Counted from the first letter of the stretch, positions 18,859 through 30,826 are shown. The stretch is 64,000 nt of DNA from Denticeps clupeoides (GCF_900700375.1 NC_041712.1:22834444-22898443); one strand, 5' to 3'. A program made the numbers and translations. The notes: generated by a model not told the origin, from the letters alone.

Positions 18859-21800
18859 CTGCACAGACAGTTAAAAGCGATGTTAAGTTATGCTGGTCAA
18901 GAACATTATTGGTAAGAGCATGTTCGAGTGATGTTAGTCTGAAAGTTAAAGGTCCCATGACATGTAAATGTGACTTTGTGAGATGATTTAATATGAATTA
19001 ATACGAGTCCCCCCCCAGCCTGGCTAGAAATGGTGATGGGTATAAAGAGGGCTTTGGCCATTCTGCTTCGCTGTTCAGACATCATAAGGGGAAAGGTTAC
19101 CTCCCATTTCTCATGGTTTATCCGTCTAGAGAATCCCCCCCCCTAAAAAAGTATCTCCACAGACCATCATGGCTTCCAAATGTGTGGATGTAAAAATGTA
19201 TTTATAAATGTACACCGATGTATTTTTTTATTTTTTTTGGTTTACTCACGCAAGACCAGCGGGTTGATTTTATTTTTATGAAAAACACTGACACGACTTC
19301 CTGTCTGTGCCAGAAATCGTGGTTGGTGAATGGTGTTGATGTCATTTGCTCCTCAGCGTCTATAGGCCGCTCTTCTCCTCGTCCCGTCTATTAAAAGTTC
19401 AGACACCAAAACGGCGCCTCCTGGGAATATCTCATTGTGGGACTCACAAAAAAAGGGCTGTAATTCTGTACCACGGCTGAATTAGCGCAATATTACGTAT
19501 CATAGCAGGCACAGAGGACCAGTGAGGGCTGAGGTTTTGGGGGGGTTTCCTACAATAAGACTATGTTTCAGACTGCAGCAGATAGAGAATGTTTTACAGC
19601 ACCATACAATAACCCCACGGGAATCTATATATTCAATTTCTTTTTGTTCATTACGTTTTTCAGAATGACACTGAACTTGTGTAATGACACAGCCTCTTAT
19701 TATTAAATAAAAACAAATGAAGCGTTTAGCCTCTAATCTGTATTGGAAACCAGCGATATATAAACGCATTAAAGTGAGCGGAGACAACTCTCCTCAAAAT
19801 AATGACACATATACATGTGGCATCAGTTACCATGGTAACTGGCAATAAGAAGACCGGTGGCGAAACCCTGGAAACCTCCGGAAGACCGCAGTCCAGGGAA
19901 GTATGGATATTGACAATATATGCAGAATATTACACAGGACACCGTGCATCATGCTGAAGAAGGATAGAATGGGGTTTTTTGCCAGTGCGGGGGCAAGTGA
20001 TTTAGTTCAGGGTGGTAGTAGCCTAGTGGGTAACACACGCGCCTGTGAACCAGAAGACCCAGGTTCGAATCCCACTTACGACCATTGTGTCCCTGAGCAA
20101 GACACTTAACCCTAAATTGCTCCAGGGGGGGACTGTCCCCTGTAACTACTGATTGTAAGTCGCTCTGGATAAGGGCGTCTGATAAATAATGTAAATGTAA
20201 ATGTAAATGTAAATGAAAAAAAAAAAAAAAGAGGAGGAGCAGATGCTGGCCGCCGGGCACTCCAGATCGGGGTCGGCGTCACGCCGTGGCGAGATGATCG
20301 CCTCGACTGACGTGGCAGAGCGGCACAGAGCCGACCCGCTGAGGCTGGCACTGCCAAGCGGCCCTGCAGAGGCACGGAGCAGCGGCGTGGCCAGCGGCAA
20401 CCGCCAGCAAACATGAAAGGGCAAGGCAGGAAACCTTGATGCATGACTTCCGAACGGACAAGAGTCCTCGCATCCTCGATGGGTCGATCCAATCATGCCG
20501 CAACAGAGATCAACTAAGACATCCTGGTCAATGTAAACGTCAATATTAATGTCACAGATCAGAATCCTGAACCACAGTCATTTACACATCTGCAAATGTC
20601 GGTGCAGGTAAATGCATGAAATCCCTCCTGGAGTAACAGTGAGTGCTGAACTGGCTCACAAAAAGAGGAAGGACATCAAAGATGTCACCACTGGCCTTCT
20701 GGCACAAAAACATCCATTTGCAGCCAAAGATGCCAAGAAAGGACCAAAAAAAAAAAAAAAAAAACCTTCTCAAGTTATGCCATATATAAATGGAAATTTA
20801 TATATGTATGTGTGTGTGTGTGTTTATCTAGTATATATATCATAACCTAAGGAAAGTTTTACACAATAAAAACAATGATTTATATACATACACACATACA
20901 TGTTCTGAAGATGTGCGCATGTATTGTATGACGGTATTGTAAATACAGGGATCCATGTTTTTGTGTAATTTGCAGCCTCTTGCAAATGGCTCAATTCCAT
21001 CCATTCTGAGACAAACATGAACCATCTGAATGACGTCAGCCGCTTTCAAATCACTGCAGTGCATACAACACCAAATGTTCATTAAAATAACTTGGCCACA
21101 AACTTCATAAGCTTTAAATTAATTTATTATTTTCAACCCATCCAAAGAGTGCACAATGCCTGTTAAATAAATCTATTACATTCAGCAAAGTGTTATTTAA
21201 AATTCCCTGAAATGCTAAGCAAAACCAAACCAAAAAAAAAAAAAATGGTAGGAAACGGTGATCAAGAGACAGTCGCAAGACCTCCGTCAGCAGCAGGAGA
21301 CACGCGCTGATTTTCAACTCGTCACGTGTCACATTACAGGTGTAATACATACGTCCTAACAGCTGTAAACTACACAACACACACACCCGACCCCGACCCG
21401 TCACCCGTCCGAAAAGCGAGTCAACAGCATTACGACGTCACGGCTGCGGACTACTGTCTGAAACAGCCCGGTGAACAGACGTGCAGATCTATATGCCCTT
21501 CACACACCGCGTCTGCCTCATCCAGCAGGAAGTGAATAATCTTGCTGGGATATGTGCTGCAGGGGGGACTGTAAACGGGACCTGCTGTGGATATATCGCA
21601 TTTAAACGTGTTTTTTTTAACACCTGGTCACCTACTTATCTGTCCATGAGTGGAAGAGTGGCAGTGTTTGCTTATCTAAACCGGTCCGAGGTCCGAGGCA
21701 AACCGGATAAGGCAGCTTGACAGCTGATCATGTATTGCATAGTGAAATCAGCTTCTGGTCATAGCTTCAGATCAATCAGTTCAGTTCGTCATCAGGTATA

Positions 21801-24800
21801 ATAATAAATGAATAATAAATTAATTTAACATGTCAAACTGCCCCCCCCCCCCCCCCCCCCCCCCCCGATATCAGGATACCATATCTGGAATTTGTACTTT
21901 GTGATTCTGGGTGAAAAAAGGGTGAAAAATTCTCATACATTAAGTTCCAATGCTTGTCAATCCCCATCATTAAGAGCTAAAATCACGTAAAACGTAAAAA
22001 CTGCTTACAAATGAAACGACGAACTAAGCATGGCACCATGTTTCAGTGTGGGCTTCACGTTCTTCACTACGTGCAATTTTTAAACCTGTCCACGGCCACC
22101 TGGCATCTTCTGGATTCACCTGGTTAACACCACTTCAGGGTCCCAAAAATGCCGACTGGGCTGGGAACCCGTAAATTACGGTTCTGATAGCAGAAGGAAC
22201 CTAAAAGGACAGAGGGAGCGACCAGTTTATGGGGCGTAACTGGGTGCAACTGGACCGACACAGAAAGAACTGATTAGCGCGGCGTTAGGAAGGAGAAGAC
22301 CCCCTACGAGACGGGGGTTAGTCGGCCGGGTTTGTTTGGGTGACAGGCTCAAGTGGCGGCTCTTAGGCCAGGGAGGTGAAGGGCCCGGGCAGGAAGCCGT
22401 TGGGAGAATCGTCTTTCTTGCTTTCGAGCGAGAAGGGCGGGATGCGCACGTCGAAGAAGGTGCCATTGGGTCTCTCGAGCCGGTAGGAGCCCCTGCAGGG
22501 GCGAGACATACAGGGAGACGCGCCATCAGAGACCTGCCTCACCCCCTCCCCAAACACGCTGGCCATGACTTGAGTCTTCAGATCAAACGAACCACCAGCT
22601 ACAGGTTTGGGCCCACTAATAATAATTAAGATATTACACTGTCTTTTATTAATACATTCTTGAAAAACAAACACACACACAAAATTCACCTAATGCAGCC
22701 TTTACATCGGAACACAGAAACCCACACGATCTAGAAGACAGTGCCAATCAGCCTCATTCTAATTCCACCAGACCGCAAAGCCAAAGCAAGTACAAAACAC
22801 AGACGCACAGACTCCAGATCGGTGTCATTTTCGTCACACCACAAAGTGAGCCACAATAAAACACGACCACTGTACTTTACCCATCCACATGTGGCACAGT
22901 GGGCAGCTATCTACAGCGCAGTTCTCAGTGCCACAGGAGTTCACCAGAAGAGCACCAGTCCCATGTTCAAACTACCATCGTGTCGCTTAACCCTGAGTGT
23001 CCCAAAGGGCAACCGTCCCTGTCACTACTGTAAAGCGCTCTGGATTGAGGCATCTGAATAAGAGCTAATAAGTACTAATAGCATATGGCGACTTGACTAA
23101 ACTCAAACACCACTAATCTCATCTTCACAAACACAATGTGCTTAAATAATAATAATAATATATGAGTTAACTAATATTTTACGCACAGCACACTGCAGTA
23201 CATTATGGAGGTTCACCATGTGTGTAGAAAGACATGGGGACAACAGAATTCATGCTAGTATTCATTCTACTAGTAACACATCTCACACCCATTTCGTATG
23301 GTAGGTTGGAAGGAAATTCAGCACTATTTAAAAACTGAGCACTGATTTATCATTTACATAAAAATAAATTAAAAAGACTCACCACATGTGTCCACTAGGG
23401 GCCTGTAGTGAGACATGGCTGCTGTACTGAAAGGCTGGCTGCTCTTTGGACAACACCGGCTCCTGCAAATCGAAATGAAAAAATGTAAACGCTTCTGTTC
23501 AGAAAATGTCCCTGTATAGTCACACATTTTGCAGTGAGACATAAAGAGCGCTCTTGCTCACCCTCCCTACGACTCCTCGTCCTCGGACCGTCTCTAGCGT
23601 GCCGGAGAGGCTGAAGATCCTCCAGTGGCGCTCCCTGAGCTGCACCACGTCGGCGCCCATGTTCTCCAGGCGGATGCAGTACCGCCACTGCACAGGAAAA
23701 AACGGAACATTCCGGCACAGAGTCTCTTGAAGAAGCCAGGACACATCAACCGCCAGAGAAACGGACTCACCCAGTAAACATGGGAGTTCTGAGCTTCCTG
23801 GGACCGAGCCCAACATGTTCAGTGGCATGAAAACAAAAATGCAAACCACAAGGTTGAGAAACCATTCTAACAGCAAATTATGGATCATAAAAACATGTAC
23901 TTTATTTCTGCAGACATTAAAGGTCCCTTATTATGAAAACATTTTTTTGCTTTTATATATAACATTTTATGCATTTTATATATATATATATCCTCTAATC
24001 CTGTATCTGAAGTCTCTTTCAGAAACTCTGCCTTGGTGCAGAATTACAGCCACTTTGATCCAGTCCCACCATGAGATTTCCCCCACGACGCGCCGTTCCG
24101 GTGTCTGTCACTTTAAATGCTAATGAGGAGGAGAAAGGCGGGACGAGCATGTGCGGAAATCACGTCATCAACACCACAAAGTTTGGTGCAACCAGGAAGT
24201 AGCGTCGGCATTTTTTCAGAAAAATTTAATCAACCCACTGGTTCTGCAGAGTCTCGTGGGACCGAACTAAAGCTCAACAAGAACTACATACGTCACACTT
24301 GTTCCGTGCATCATGTTGAGAATCGACCTAATTTTTACATCCAATCACCAAGCAACTCCAACATGGCATGTTTGGATGCCATGACGGTCGGTGGAGGAAA
24401 TGCGTCCTCTGCTTGGGTTTTCCTCTAACGTGTAATTAATGAGTGTGATAAGTAAAGAACTGAAAAAGCCACCACATACCCTCATGCCCATATAGAAGGG
24501 AATGACGGTGACACGGATGTTTTCGGTCGTCTCGCGGTGGACGTCGGAAAGCTCCAGCCATGGGTGGTTCTTTTCCTGCCATGCTCGTAGCGTGTCTCTG
24601 GGAACAAAGGGGGGCACTGCACAGGTGGACCCACCCAGAGACACCCATTACATAACATTTTCGAAAGAAGGAAAAAAAAAAACTTTACTGACTTTAAGCT
24701 GCGTGGACGTTCCCACTCTGCCTACCTTTAGACGCTTTGTACATGAGGAAGCGCTCAAACAGCTCATGATGAATGGGGACCTGGTCAGTAGTGTTATAAG

Positions 24801-27359
24801 GCAGAATATCTTCGTGACTCACATAGTCCAGACCTTCAAAATAAACACAAGGGATTTAACAACAGAAGGGGCACGACAGCAGCGTCCATTCCTCGACCCA
24901 ACTCACCTGGAATAGCGTAAAGTGCCCTGCTGTCATCGTGGTTGGCGAGAAACGTGACTGCCTCCGTCTGAGACCTCTGAGACTGAAAAGCAGGTGCCAG
25001 TTACACAAAGGCGCTCTGCAGAACACACCAGAGCAAGTGTCTGCCTGCAAGACAACTTACAATGTGGGGACAATCCCTGGTGTCTATCAATACTTGGTAG
25101 TATGTGTGCGTTTTTCCCTTCACCTCCTTTGACCCATGGGCCCCAGGAGGCTCTTGCTTACTGGGAGGAAGAAAACAAAAATGCAGGAATATATTAAAAT
25201 CTCTTTTCTCGGCAAGTGTTTACATAAAATAGAGGTTGCAGCAGCAACAAGGAGATGGCTCTGTGAACAGAAGGTTGCCGGTTTGAATCCCGGTCCACCA
25301 CACACTGCTCCCTGGGCGCCTGTCATTTTTTTTTTTTTTTTTAGTAATTAAAATTACAATTTTTAGTAATTGTCATTGTGATGCCACAAATGCGTCTTCT
25401 GCATTTAACCCATGCTTTGCTCAATGGCACCTCAGTGGTACCCAAAGTAAAGTGAAATGATTGTCACATGTGATACACGGCAGCACAGCACACGATGCAC
25501 ACAGTGAAATTTGTCCTCTGCATTTAACCATCACCCTGAGAGAGCAGTGGGCAGCCATGACAGGCGCCCAGGGAGCAGTGTGTGGGGACGGTGCTTTGCT
25601 CAGTGGCACCTTGGTGGATCGGGATTCGAACCGGCAACCTTCTGATTACGGGGCCGCTTCCTTAACCACTGTCATGGCTGCCAACTGCTCACCAAGGATG
25701 ATGCGTTAAAAGCAGAAAAGCAATTTCTTTCGGGACTAAAAAATAAATAAATAAATAATACAGGGTGCGGCAGAAATAACTCATTTGCAAAAATCACTGT
25801 AGGGCCCCCAAAGCAGGTAGAGGGGTGCGGTCCATTCTGTTAGGTAGGGTGCATAATGAGGTTTTTTGTCGTCATGATTCCATGGTCAGGTGTGCATCAG
25901 GTCATTGTAGTTGAGGCTTTTTTCTAAATAGTTTGGTTGGGTTAACGCGCTATTGAAAGTGTACCAGACCGGAAAACATGTTGCATAGCAATCTAAAACA
26001 GTGTGGAGAGAGGTGTCAGACCCACCTCTCCGTCGTCTGTGGCGCGACGTCCCTGTCGTAGAGTCGAGCGTGCCACGGGAAGAGCACTATCCCTCTGTAC
26101 CCAAACACGCTGTGCAAGAACAACTGAAGCACACCAGACAGACACACACGTTAATAAGAATAGCCGCAATGCACACGCTTTAAGTAAGACTGCTGCAGAC
26201 AACGCTTCATCTCCCCGTAATTACCTGTCCAGTCTCGTATTTGCCATGCTGCTTTGGCGCCTCAAAAACCCCAACAGTTTCCAGTACCTTTCCTTCAGGT
26301 CTGTTACCGGCCAACAACAGGAGATTCAGATATGGGACGCAGACACACACACAAAAAACATCAATGGTGTTAGAAAAGCTAAATAATAATTGTAACAGCA
26401 CCAGCTGGGCCGGCCAGTATGACTTTAAATATGCAAATAAAATCAATTTCAATGTCTATCAGCATCATATTATGCTCTATGGTTCATCTTTGTGGCGTGT
26501 TGAAAGAACCCCAAATCGGCGCATTCTACTTTTGAGCATCGGAATGCATTTAAACAATTTACTGATGAATGGGTATTTTGTCGGTCCTAATAAAACGGGT
26601 CAACGTTCCTTTGTTGAAAAGCTGGATCACGACAAGCTATGAGAATAACTTGTGTGTGGATGTTTTAATGGTGACACATATAAACACGACCTCGCTGGAT
26701 TCATCTACAGCTGGCCAGAGGCGCGATCCGGAGACCCCCAGATCCGAGTCGGTATTCTGGCGCTCAGCGGGGCTCGTAAACTCAACACCGGTCTTGATCT
26801 CAACTTGACCTTGGCGCACCGCTCGGTGCCGCATGCGCTATGAAGAAAGCGCGACGTTTATACGTCGACTTGCAGGTGTGTACATTTTTAGATATCGGAG
26901 TTTGGCGGAGCGTGTCTGTAATATCTGCTGGCCAAGATAAAAAAAAAATAAAAATAAAATAAAAACTTTATTACCGTACCGCTCACAGACCTTCTCACCC
27001 TCAGCAATTTTAGATTTTCACCCCTATCTCCCGTAAAGGGAGGCCCATTACTTCAACTGTCATCGGCTCAAAGCACGCTTATTTTTGACACGACCGCGGG
27101 TCTTGCTGAATTAGCTTAGCATCGTTGCTAACGGAGGGTGAATTAGCTTTAGCTCCGCCAGCTAACCAGGGTCTTACCGTGACGACACCGACCGTTTCTG
27201 CTGCGCGTTAACGACGCCGCACGTCGAACACTGTGGTCTGCGCCGGGTCGGGTCGTATCTACTGCTGAGGTCGAAGCACAAGGCGCGAAAGGTCTGCTTT
27301 TTACTGCACTTGTTCAGCGTGGCCAGCAGCCCCTGTCGCAGCACGCAGGCCGCCGCCAT
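18744..27359 (-). CDS. poldip2: DNA polymerase delta-interacting protein 2, with two alternative last exons
   Basis: POLDIP2 (PDIP38) binds DNA polymerase delta and PCNA and is also reported in mitochondria; it joins a YccV-like domain to an ApaG domain. Coding exons: 27178-27359, 26225-26300, 26026-26123, 25061-25160, 24907-24982, 24726-24833, 24480-24616, 23771-23797, 23562-23687, 23383-23462, then either 22363-22492 or 18744-18858. All phases fit, giving 374 residues with the distal exon (human 368) or 379 with the proximal one. Exon 1 is basic and mitochondrial-targeting-like. Landmarks are RPEGKVLETVGVFE, FGYRGIVLFPWHARLYDRD, KTHTYYQVLID, QTEAVTFLANHDDSRALYAIPG, NHPWLELSDVHRETTENIRVTVIPFYMGMR and RERHWRIFSLSGTLETVRGRGVVG. 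Exon 8 is only 27 bases. A MITE and several SINEs lie in introns. Confidence 0.94.
18946..19495 (+). mobile_element. MITE with AAAGGTCCC ends, copy 2
   Basis: Starts TTAAAGGTCCCATGACATG and follows the same order of landmarks as the copy at 5633, including CATAAGGGGAAAGGTTACC and CATTGTGGGACTC. The right end is degraded. It lies about 90 bases upstream of the poldip2 distal terminal exon. Confidence 0.65.
20010..20215 (+). repeat. SINE-B copy with A-rich tail
   Basis: A full copy whose tail continues as four repeats of GTAAAT and then an A run to about 20231. Located in the long last intron of poldip2. Confidence 0.88.
20232..20763 (+). other. Unclassified segment ending in an A19 tract
   Basis: GC-rich at the left and ending at about 20744-20762 in a long A run, like a retroposed RNA. 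A short lysine-rich frame (DIKDVTTGLLAQKHPFAAKD, 20612-20760) runs into the A tract. I do not recognise a parent gene. It could be a processed relic or an old retroposon; evidence is weak. Confidence 0.25.
21841..21866. repeat. C26 homopolymer
   Basis: Twenty-six consecutive C residues in the poldip2 last intron. Such a run is prone to length error in assembly. Confidence 0.9.
22363..22492 (-). CDS. poldip2: poldip2 proximal alternative terminal exon
   Basis: A second copy of the last exon lies 890 bases after exon 10 and 3.5 kb before the canonical one. The acceptor CCCTGCAG precedes G-GGC-TCC with the same phase, so the Trp codon is restored. It encodes GSYRLERPNGTFFDVRIPPF, then SLESKKDDS and a different end, PNGFLPGPFTSLA, then stop. 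The ApaG core FDVRIPPFSLES is identical to that of the distal exon while silent sites differ, which suggests selection on the protein. It has no internal donor that would keep frame, so it would act as a mutually exclusive last exon with its own poly(A) site. Whether it is used is not shown by the sequence. Confidence 0.75.
22889..23062 (+). repeat. Old, diverged SINE-B-like copy
   Basis: Faint but ordered matches: ACCAGAAGA, CGCTTAACCCTGAGTGTC, CCGTCCCTGTCACTACTG and AAAGCGCTCTGGATTGAGG. It is much more diverged than the other SINE-B copies. Located in the poldip2 intron between exon 10 and the proximal last exon's upstream neighbour sequence, just outside 22492. Confidence 0.45.
23917..24430 (-). 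mobile_element. MITE with AAAGGTCCC ends, copy 3
   Basis: The left end reads TTAAAGGTCCC. The interior carries the inverted landmarks of the other two copies (ATTACAGCCACTTTG, GAGATTTCCC, CAACATGGCATGTTTGGATG). It fills most of poldip2 intron 7. Confidence 0.55.
25226..25325 (+). repeat. SINE-A fragment, plus strand
   Basis: Part of a SINE-A head with GGTTGCCGGTTTGAATCCCGG fused to CACACTGCTCCCTGGGCGCCTGTCA, then a T run. An internal stretch is deleted. Confidence 0.6.
25365..25440 (-). repeat. SINE-A fragment, minus strand
   Basis: TGTCATTGTGATG ... TTCTGCATTTAACCCATG joins directly to TTTGCTCAATGGCACC; the middle of the element is missing. It stands head to head with the neighbouring fragment at 25226. 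Confidence 0.55.
25449..25670 (-). repeat. SINE-A copy in poldip2 intron 3
   Basis: Near full length and minus-oriented, from AAAGTGAAATG to GCTTCCTTAACCACTGTCATGG. Three SINE-A pieces therefore cluster within about 450 bases. Confidence 0.85.
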
Positions 27360-29036
27360 GTTTGTTTAGATGGGGGCAGTTGGGTGTAATTTCTGAGAAT
27401 TTCTTGTTTCTTATTCTATAAGAAGAACTAGATAAATTTTAGACTATATATTTTATGGAATGTGCAAACTGTAAAGCTCATTTTAGCTGGCAGACGCCAC
27501 AAAATGTAAATTTTAAAATAGTCATTTTTAAAATAGTAATTTCCACCACACTGTCATTTTATTGTTAAATTGGGGCAGAATTTGGGGCAGTGGTGGCCTA
27601 GTGGTGAAAACGGCCCGATAATCGGAAGGTTGTCGGTTTGAATCCCAATCAGCCAAGGTGCCACTAAGGTGCCACTGAGCAAAACACCGTCCCCACACAC
27701 TGCTCCCCAGGCGCCTGTCATGGGTGCCCACCAATGGTGGTGTCACAGTGCACACCGTATCACAATCACTTCACTTTAATAAAAAATTATTATTAATCTT
27801 AACCATTATCATGATGAGTTTTCTCAAATTTCCGTGTTTAAAAGGGACCGTAGCTGAATTAATTTCCCAAAGGTACATTTAGGTTATTAAGGTGGGACAG
27901 GGGACATGTTCTAAATATTTTATCTATATAGCTATATATTTTTATATTCTATTACAAAAAAAAAGTATTGTATTGTAATGCTGATACTGCTGTTATTAAT
28001 GTTTGACTTGTAGTTAAAAAAAGAATAATCTGCTCTCAGATTTCTAAGCATGCGTTCACATAAACAAGCTTAGTGTCGATGAAATTGCAAGCAAGATTGC
28101 AATTCATCAGTTGTTGCTCGGCTAGTATCAATATCTCTGTCCGGCATGCATGTATACACATTTTAATTTATGACTTTCATAAACAAGCACACATTCATTT
28201 ATTCATAGCCCAGATGAACAGCTGCAGATGCATCTGGAACACACACAGCAAACTTCAGATCTAACACCCAGATTATAGAATATGATTCTGATTTATTTGA
28301 AGATTATTTGGCTTTAGGGATGATTATGATATGTAGAGATCAGTGTCCAGCAGGTCAGGCGAACTGCAAGGTCAGTAGTCATATCTTCACAGTAATAATA
28401 CAGCAATACACCACTATGATACACAATAAACCCAGATGCCGTTTAAGCCCCCCTTAAGCTGATAGAACTTGAGCTTTGCCTTTCAATTTATTTTTTTTTA
28501 TCTTTTACTTATTGGGTAGTTGACATATCCATCCACATAAGTGGAGGAAAATATTTTGATTGACGGAAAACAATTTCATTGCAACTATATCTTTCATGGA
28601 GCCGCTTAATAATTATTATTATACTTCTTAGATAGATAAGTCTCTGCTATATTTAATAATCATGTATCTGTGTGAGACAAACATTTCACCATGTTTTCAA
28701 TCAGTTTGTATGTGAATAAATGAACACAATGTGAGATGGATAACATGTCTGTGTGAAAAAGAATAAATGCAGACTGTGGAAAAGATGAAAATGTGTATTT
28801 TTGACAGAAATTGTTAAGGGAAAACATTTAACATGCGGGTTTCTCAGCACAGAGGGAATAAATAATTACAGAAAATACATGTTGGTTCAGAAATGTAATA
28901 TGTACAATTTAGTTAGATTGACAGTAATATGACGGGCATGTTTTACAAAAAAGTTTTAGCAAGAAACATCGTAATAAAACGCATGAAAAGCGAGATGCTG
29001 CAGAGGCTTCGGTGGTTCTTCAGGATGCGTGAAACG
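27360..29036. other. Intergenic between sebox and poldip2
   Basis: It holds the poldip2 5' flank, one SINE-A (27584-27777) and AT-rich sequence. In human, TMEM199 lies between POLDIP2 and SEBOX; I see no frame or exon resembling it here. The part next to 29037 is probably sebox 3' UTR; minus-strand AATAAA hexamers occur near 28290 and 28485. Confidence 0.55.
27584..27777 (+). repeat. SINE-A copy
   Basis: From GGGGCAGTGGTGGCCTAG to CACAATCACTTCACTTT, with deletions in the last third. Confidence 0.85.
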
Positions 29037-30826
29037 TCAGAATTCCCCCAGGTTAGTAACCACAGCGGCGCTGTGAATCAGCTCGGAAATGTCCCCCAGG
29101 GAGGTCTGTGGACGGGCCACTGCTCCCTCCCAGTAGACCTGCTGCTGCGTGGGGACCACCTGGTCCACCGAGACGGAAGCGTACCTGCCCTGGGCGGCGG
29201 CGTGGGGCTTCGGCCCGTATCCGGCGGCGCACGCCGGGCCGAAGTCACTCCACGGCTGCTGAGCCTGGTGGAAGTGGCGTCCGGCGGCGGCGGGGGGCAG
29301 GAGAAAGGGCCCGGGCTGCTGGGGGGGTCGCGTTGCCCACGGCAGCGCTCCGGGGAGGTCGGGGGAGATCGGTGGAGGCGGGGGCGACGGCTGGGGAAGG
29401 TCCAGGCTCCAGGGGCCGAACACCTGATGCGACCAGCTTGGGTTGGGCTGCTGCTGCTGATGTTTGTTTGAAGCACAGCTCCACGCCTCTGGAGCCACGC
29501 GGGCCACCTGGCTGGGGTTACATGATGTCGGCACAGCAGAAAGAAGACAGGCGGGACCGGAACTCCGTTTCATCACTGGCCTGCTCAGCCGGCCGCTCTT
29601 AATGCTGCGGGCGCGTCTGTTCTGGAACCACACCTGAAGAAGGGATAAAACAGAACGGAAGGAAGTTGACAGGAGAAGATCGATCTGGAAGAGGCTTTGA
29701 GCGCCACACTCGAGTCTCACCTGAATCTTGCTTTCGGGCAGGAGCGTGATCGCTGCCAGTCTCTCACGCAGGGTTATGTCGGGGTACGGCGTCACCACAA
29801 AAGCTCGCTCGAGCTCGGACAGCTGGGCGCGGCTGAAAATGGTCCTTTTGCGTTTCCTCTGTCCCTCCAAATGTCCCGTCCGGTCGGACTCAGGTGATGT
29901 TGTTGCATGGCTTCTAATGGAATCTGCAGAAGTAGAAAACACAGCGCACCTCCTCATAAATCAAAAAAGTAGCGAGTCAAACGGAACGAGCGTTAAACAG
30001 GATGCTGAAACAAACGATTTCTACTCTTCAGCTTCTGGAGCTTTTGGCACTAAACTGGGAGAAACTCTGTCCGGCAATGGAAATTGATCTCCCGATACCT
30101 CGGGTATCCTGTGGACGTGGGGAGCGCCAAAGCAGACGTCCTCCCACAGATTTACAATATTTTTGATGACTCCTGAGGTCTGGATCCCAGTCCGCAGAAA
30201 TTCACTGGCCATGAAGAGCAGTATCTCCATCAGATACGTTAGTACACACTCGCCTATGAACCAGAAGACCCAGGTTTCAACCCTGCTTACTACCATTGTG
30301 TCCCAGAGCAAGACACTTAACCCTGAGTGTCTCAAGGGGGGGGACTGTCCCTTACTTTACTTTACTTAGCAGACTTTACTTTTATCCAAAGCGATTTACA
30401 AGAGGAAGACATCAGCAATTCTCGTACGGTTTCTATAGATTTTGAGTTTACAAAACCAAGAGCCCTGATAAGGCCGAACTTGTCAGAAAAAGAACATGCT
30501 CTGAAAAAAAATTTAACTGCTAGACGAAGAATTTTTTTAAAATTTTGTGTAGTGTGTCTGCATGTGTGTGTGTAAGTGTTAGAATCGTCTGAAATACTTT
30601 TCTCAAATACTTTTGAACTTTTTGTCCCTGTAACTACTGATTGTAATTCGCTCTGGAATAGGGCCTCTGATAAATGCTGTAAATGTAAAATTAGTTAAAA
30701 GACTCGTGTCTATACAGCTTTCAGACCCCATGAAATGTGATAATGGAAGAAAAGGTAGGAAGACCTACCTGCGAGCTCCCTTGCCCCGGCCTGGCGAAGC
30801 TCTTGGTCCACGAACAGCTCCATCAT
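29037..30826 (-). CDS. sebox: Sebox paired-like homeodomain transcription factor
   Basis: Coding exons 30769-30826, 29721-29923 and 29037-29633 give 285 residues; phases fit. The homeodomain starts near residue 41 with [20 protein letters not shown], continues through [20 protein letters not shown] and ends [10 protein letters not shown]. It is split between residues 46 and 47 (KIQ|VWF), the classic intron site of paired-class genes. Position 50 is Gln. The rest is a Pro/Gln/Ala-rich tail ending [16 protein letters not shown], a possible activation region. The position next to poldip2 matches the human order POLDIP2-TMEM199-SEBOX-VTN and supports the name. In zebrafish the gene (also called mezzo) acts in mesendoderm formation downstream of Nodal. 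The start is the first of two adjacent ATGs. Confidence 0.88.
30240..30690 (+). repeat. SINE-B copy split by a LINE insertion
   Basis: The head and middle (30240-30351, from TAGTACACACTCGCC to GGGACTGTCC) and the tail (30623-30690, TGTCCCTGTAACTACTG to GTAAATG) are one SINE-B interrupted by the L2 fragment at 30352-30622. A short TGTCCC repeat at both junctions looks like the target duplication. It is in sebox intron 1. Confidence 0.8.
30352..30622 (-). mobile_element. L2-type LINE 3'-end fragment inserted in SINE-B
   Basis: On the minus strand this matches the 3' region of the LINE at 9795-10867: CTAACACTTACACAC, CTGACAAGTT(C/A)G..CTTATCAGGGCTCTT and GAGAATTGCTG.TGTCTTCCTC. Here the true 3' end is preserved: TGTAAATCGCTTTGGATAAA, then a short GTAAA repeat. 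It is severely 5'-truncated. Confidence 0.8.

Noticed and set aside
27360-29036. Search for TMEM199 between poldip2 and sebox
   Set aside because: No frame or exon resembling it was found; the interval holds a SINE-A and AT-rich sequence only.
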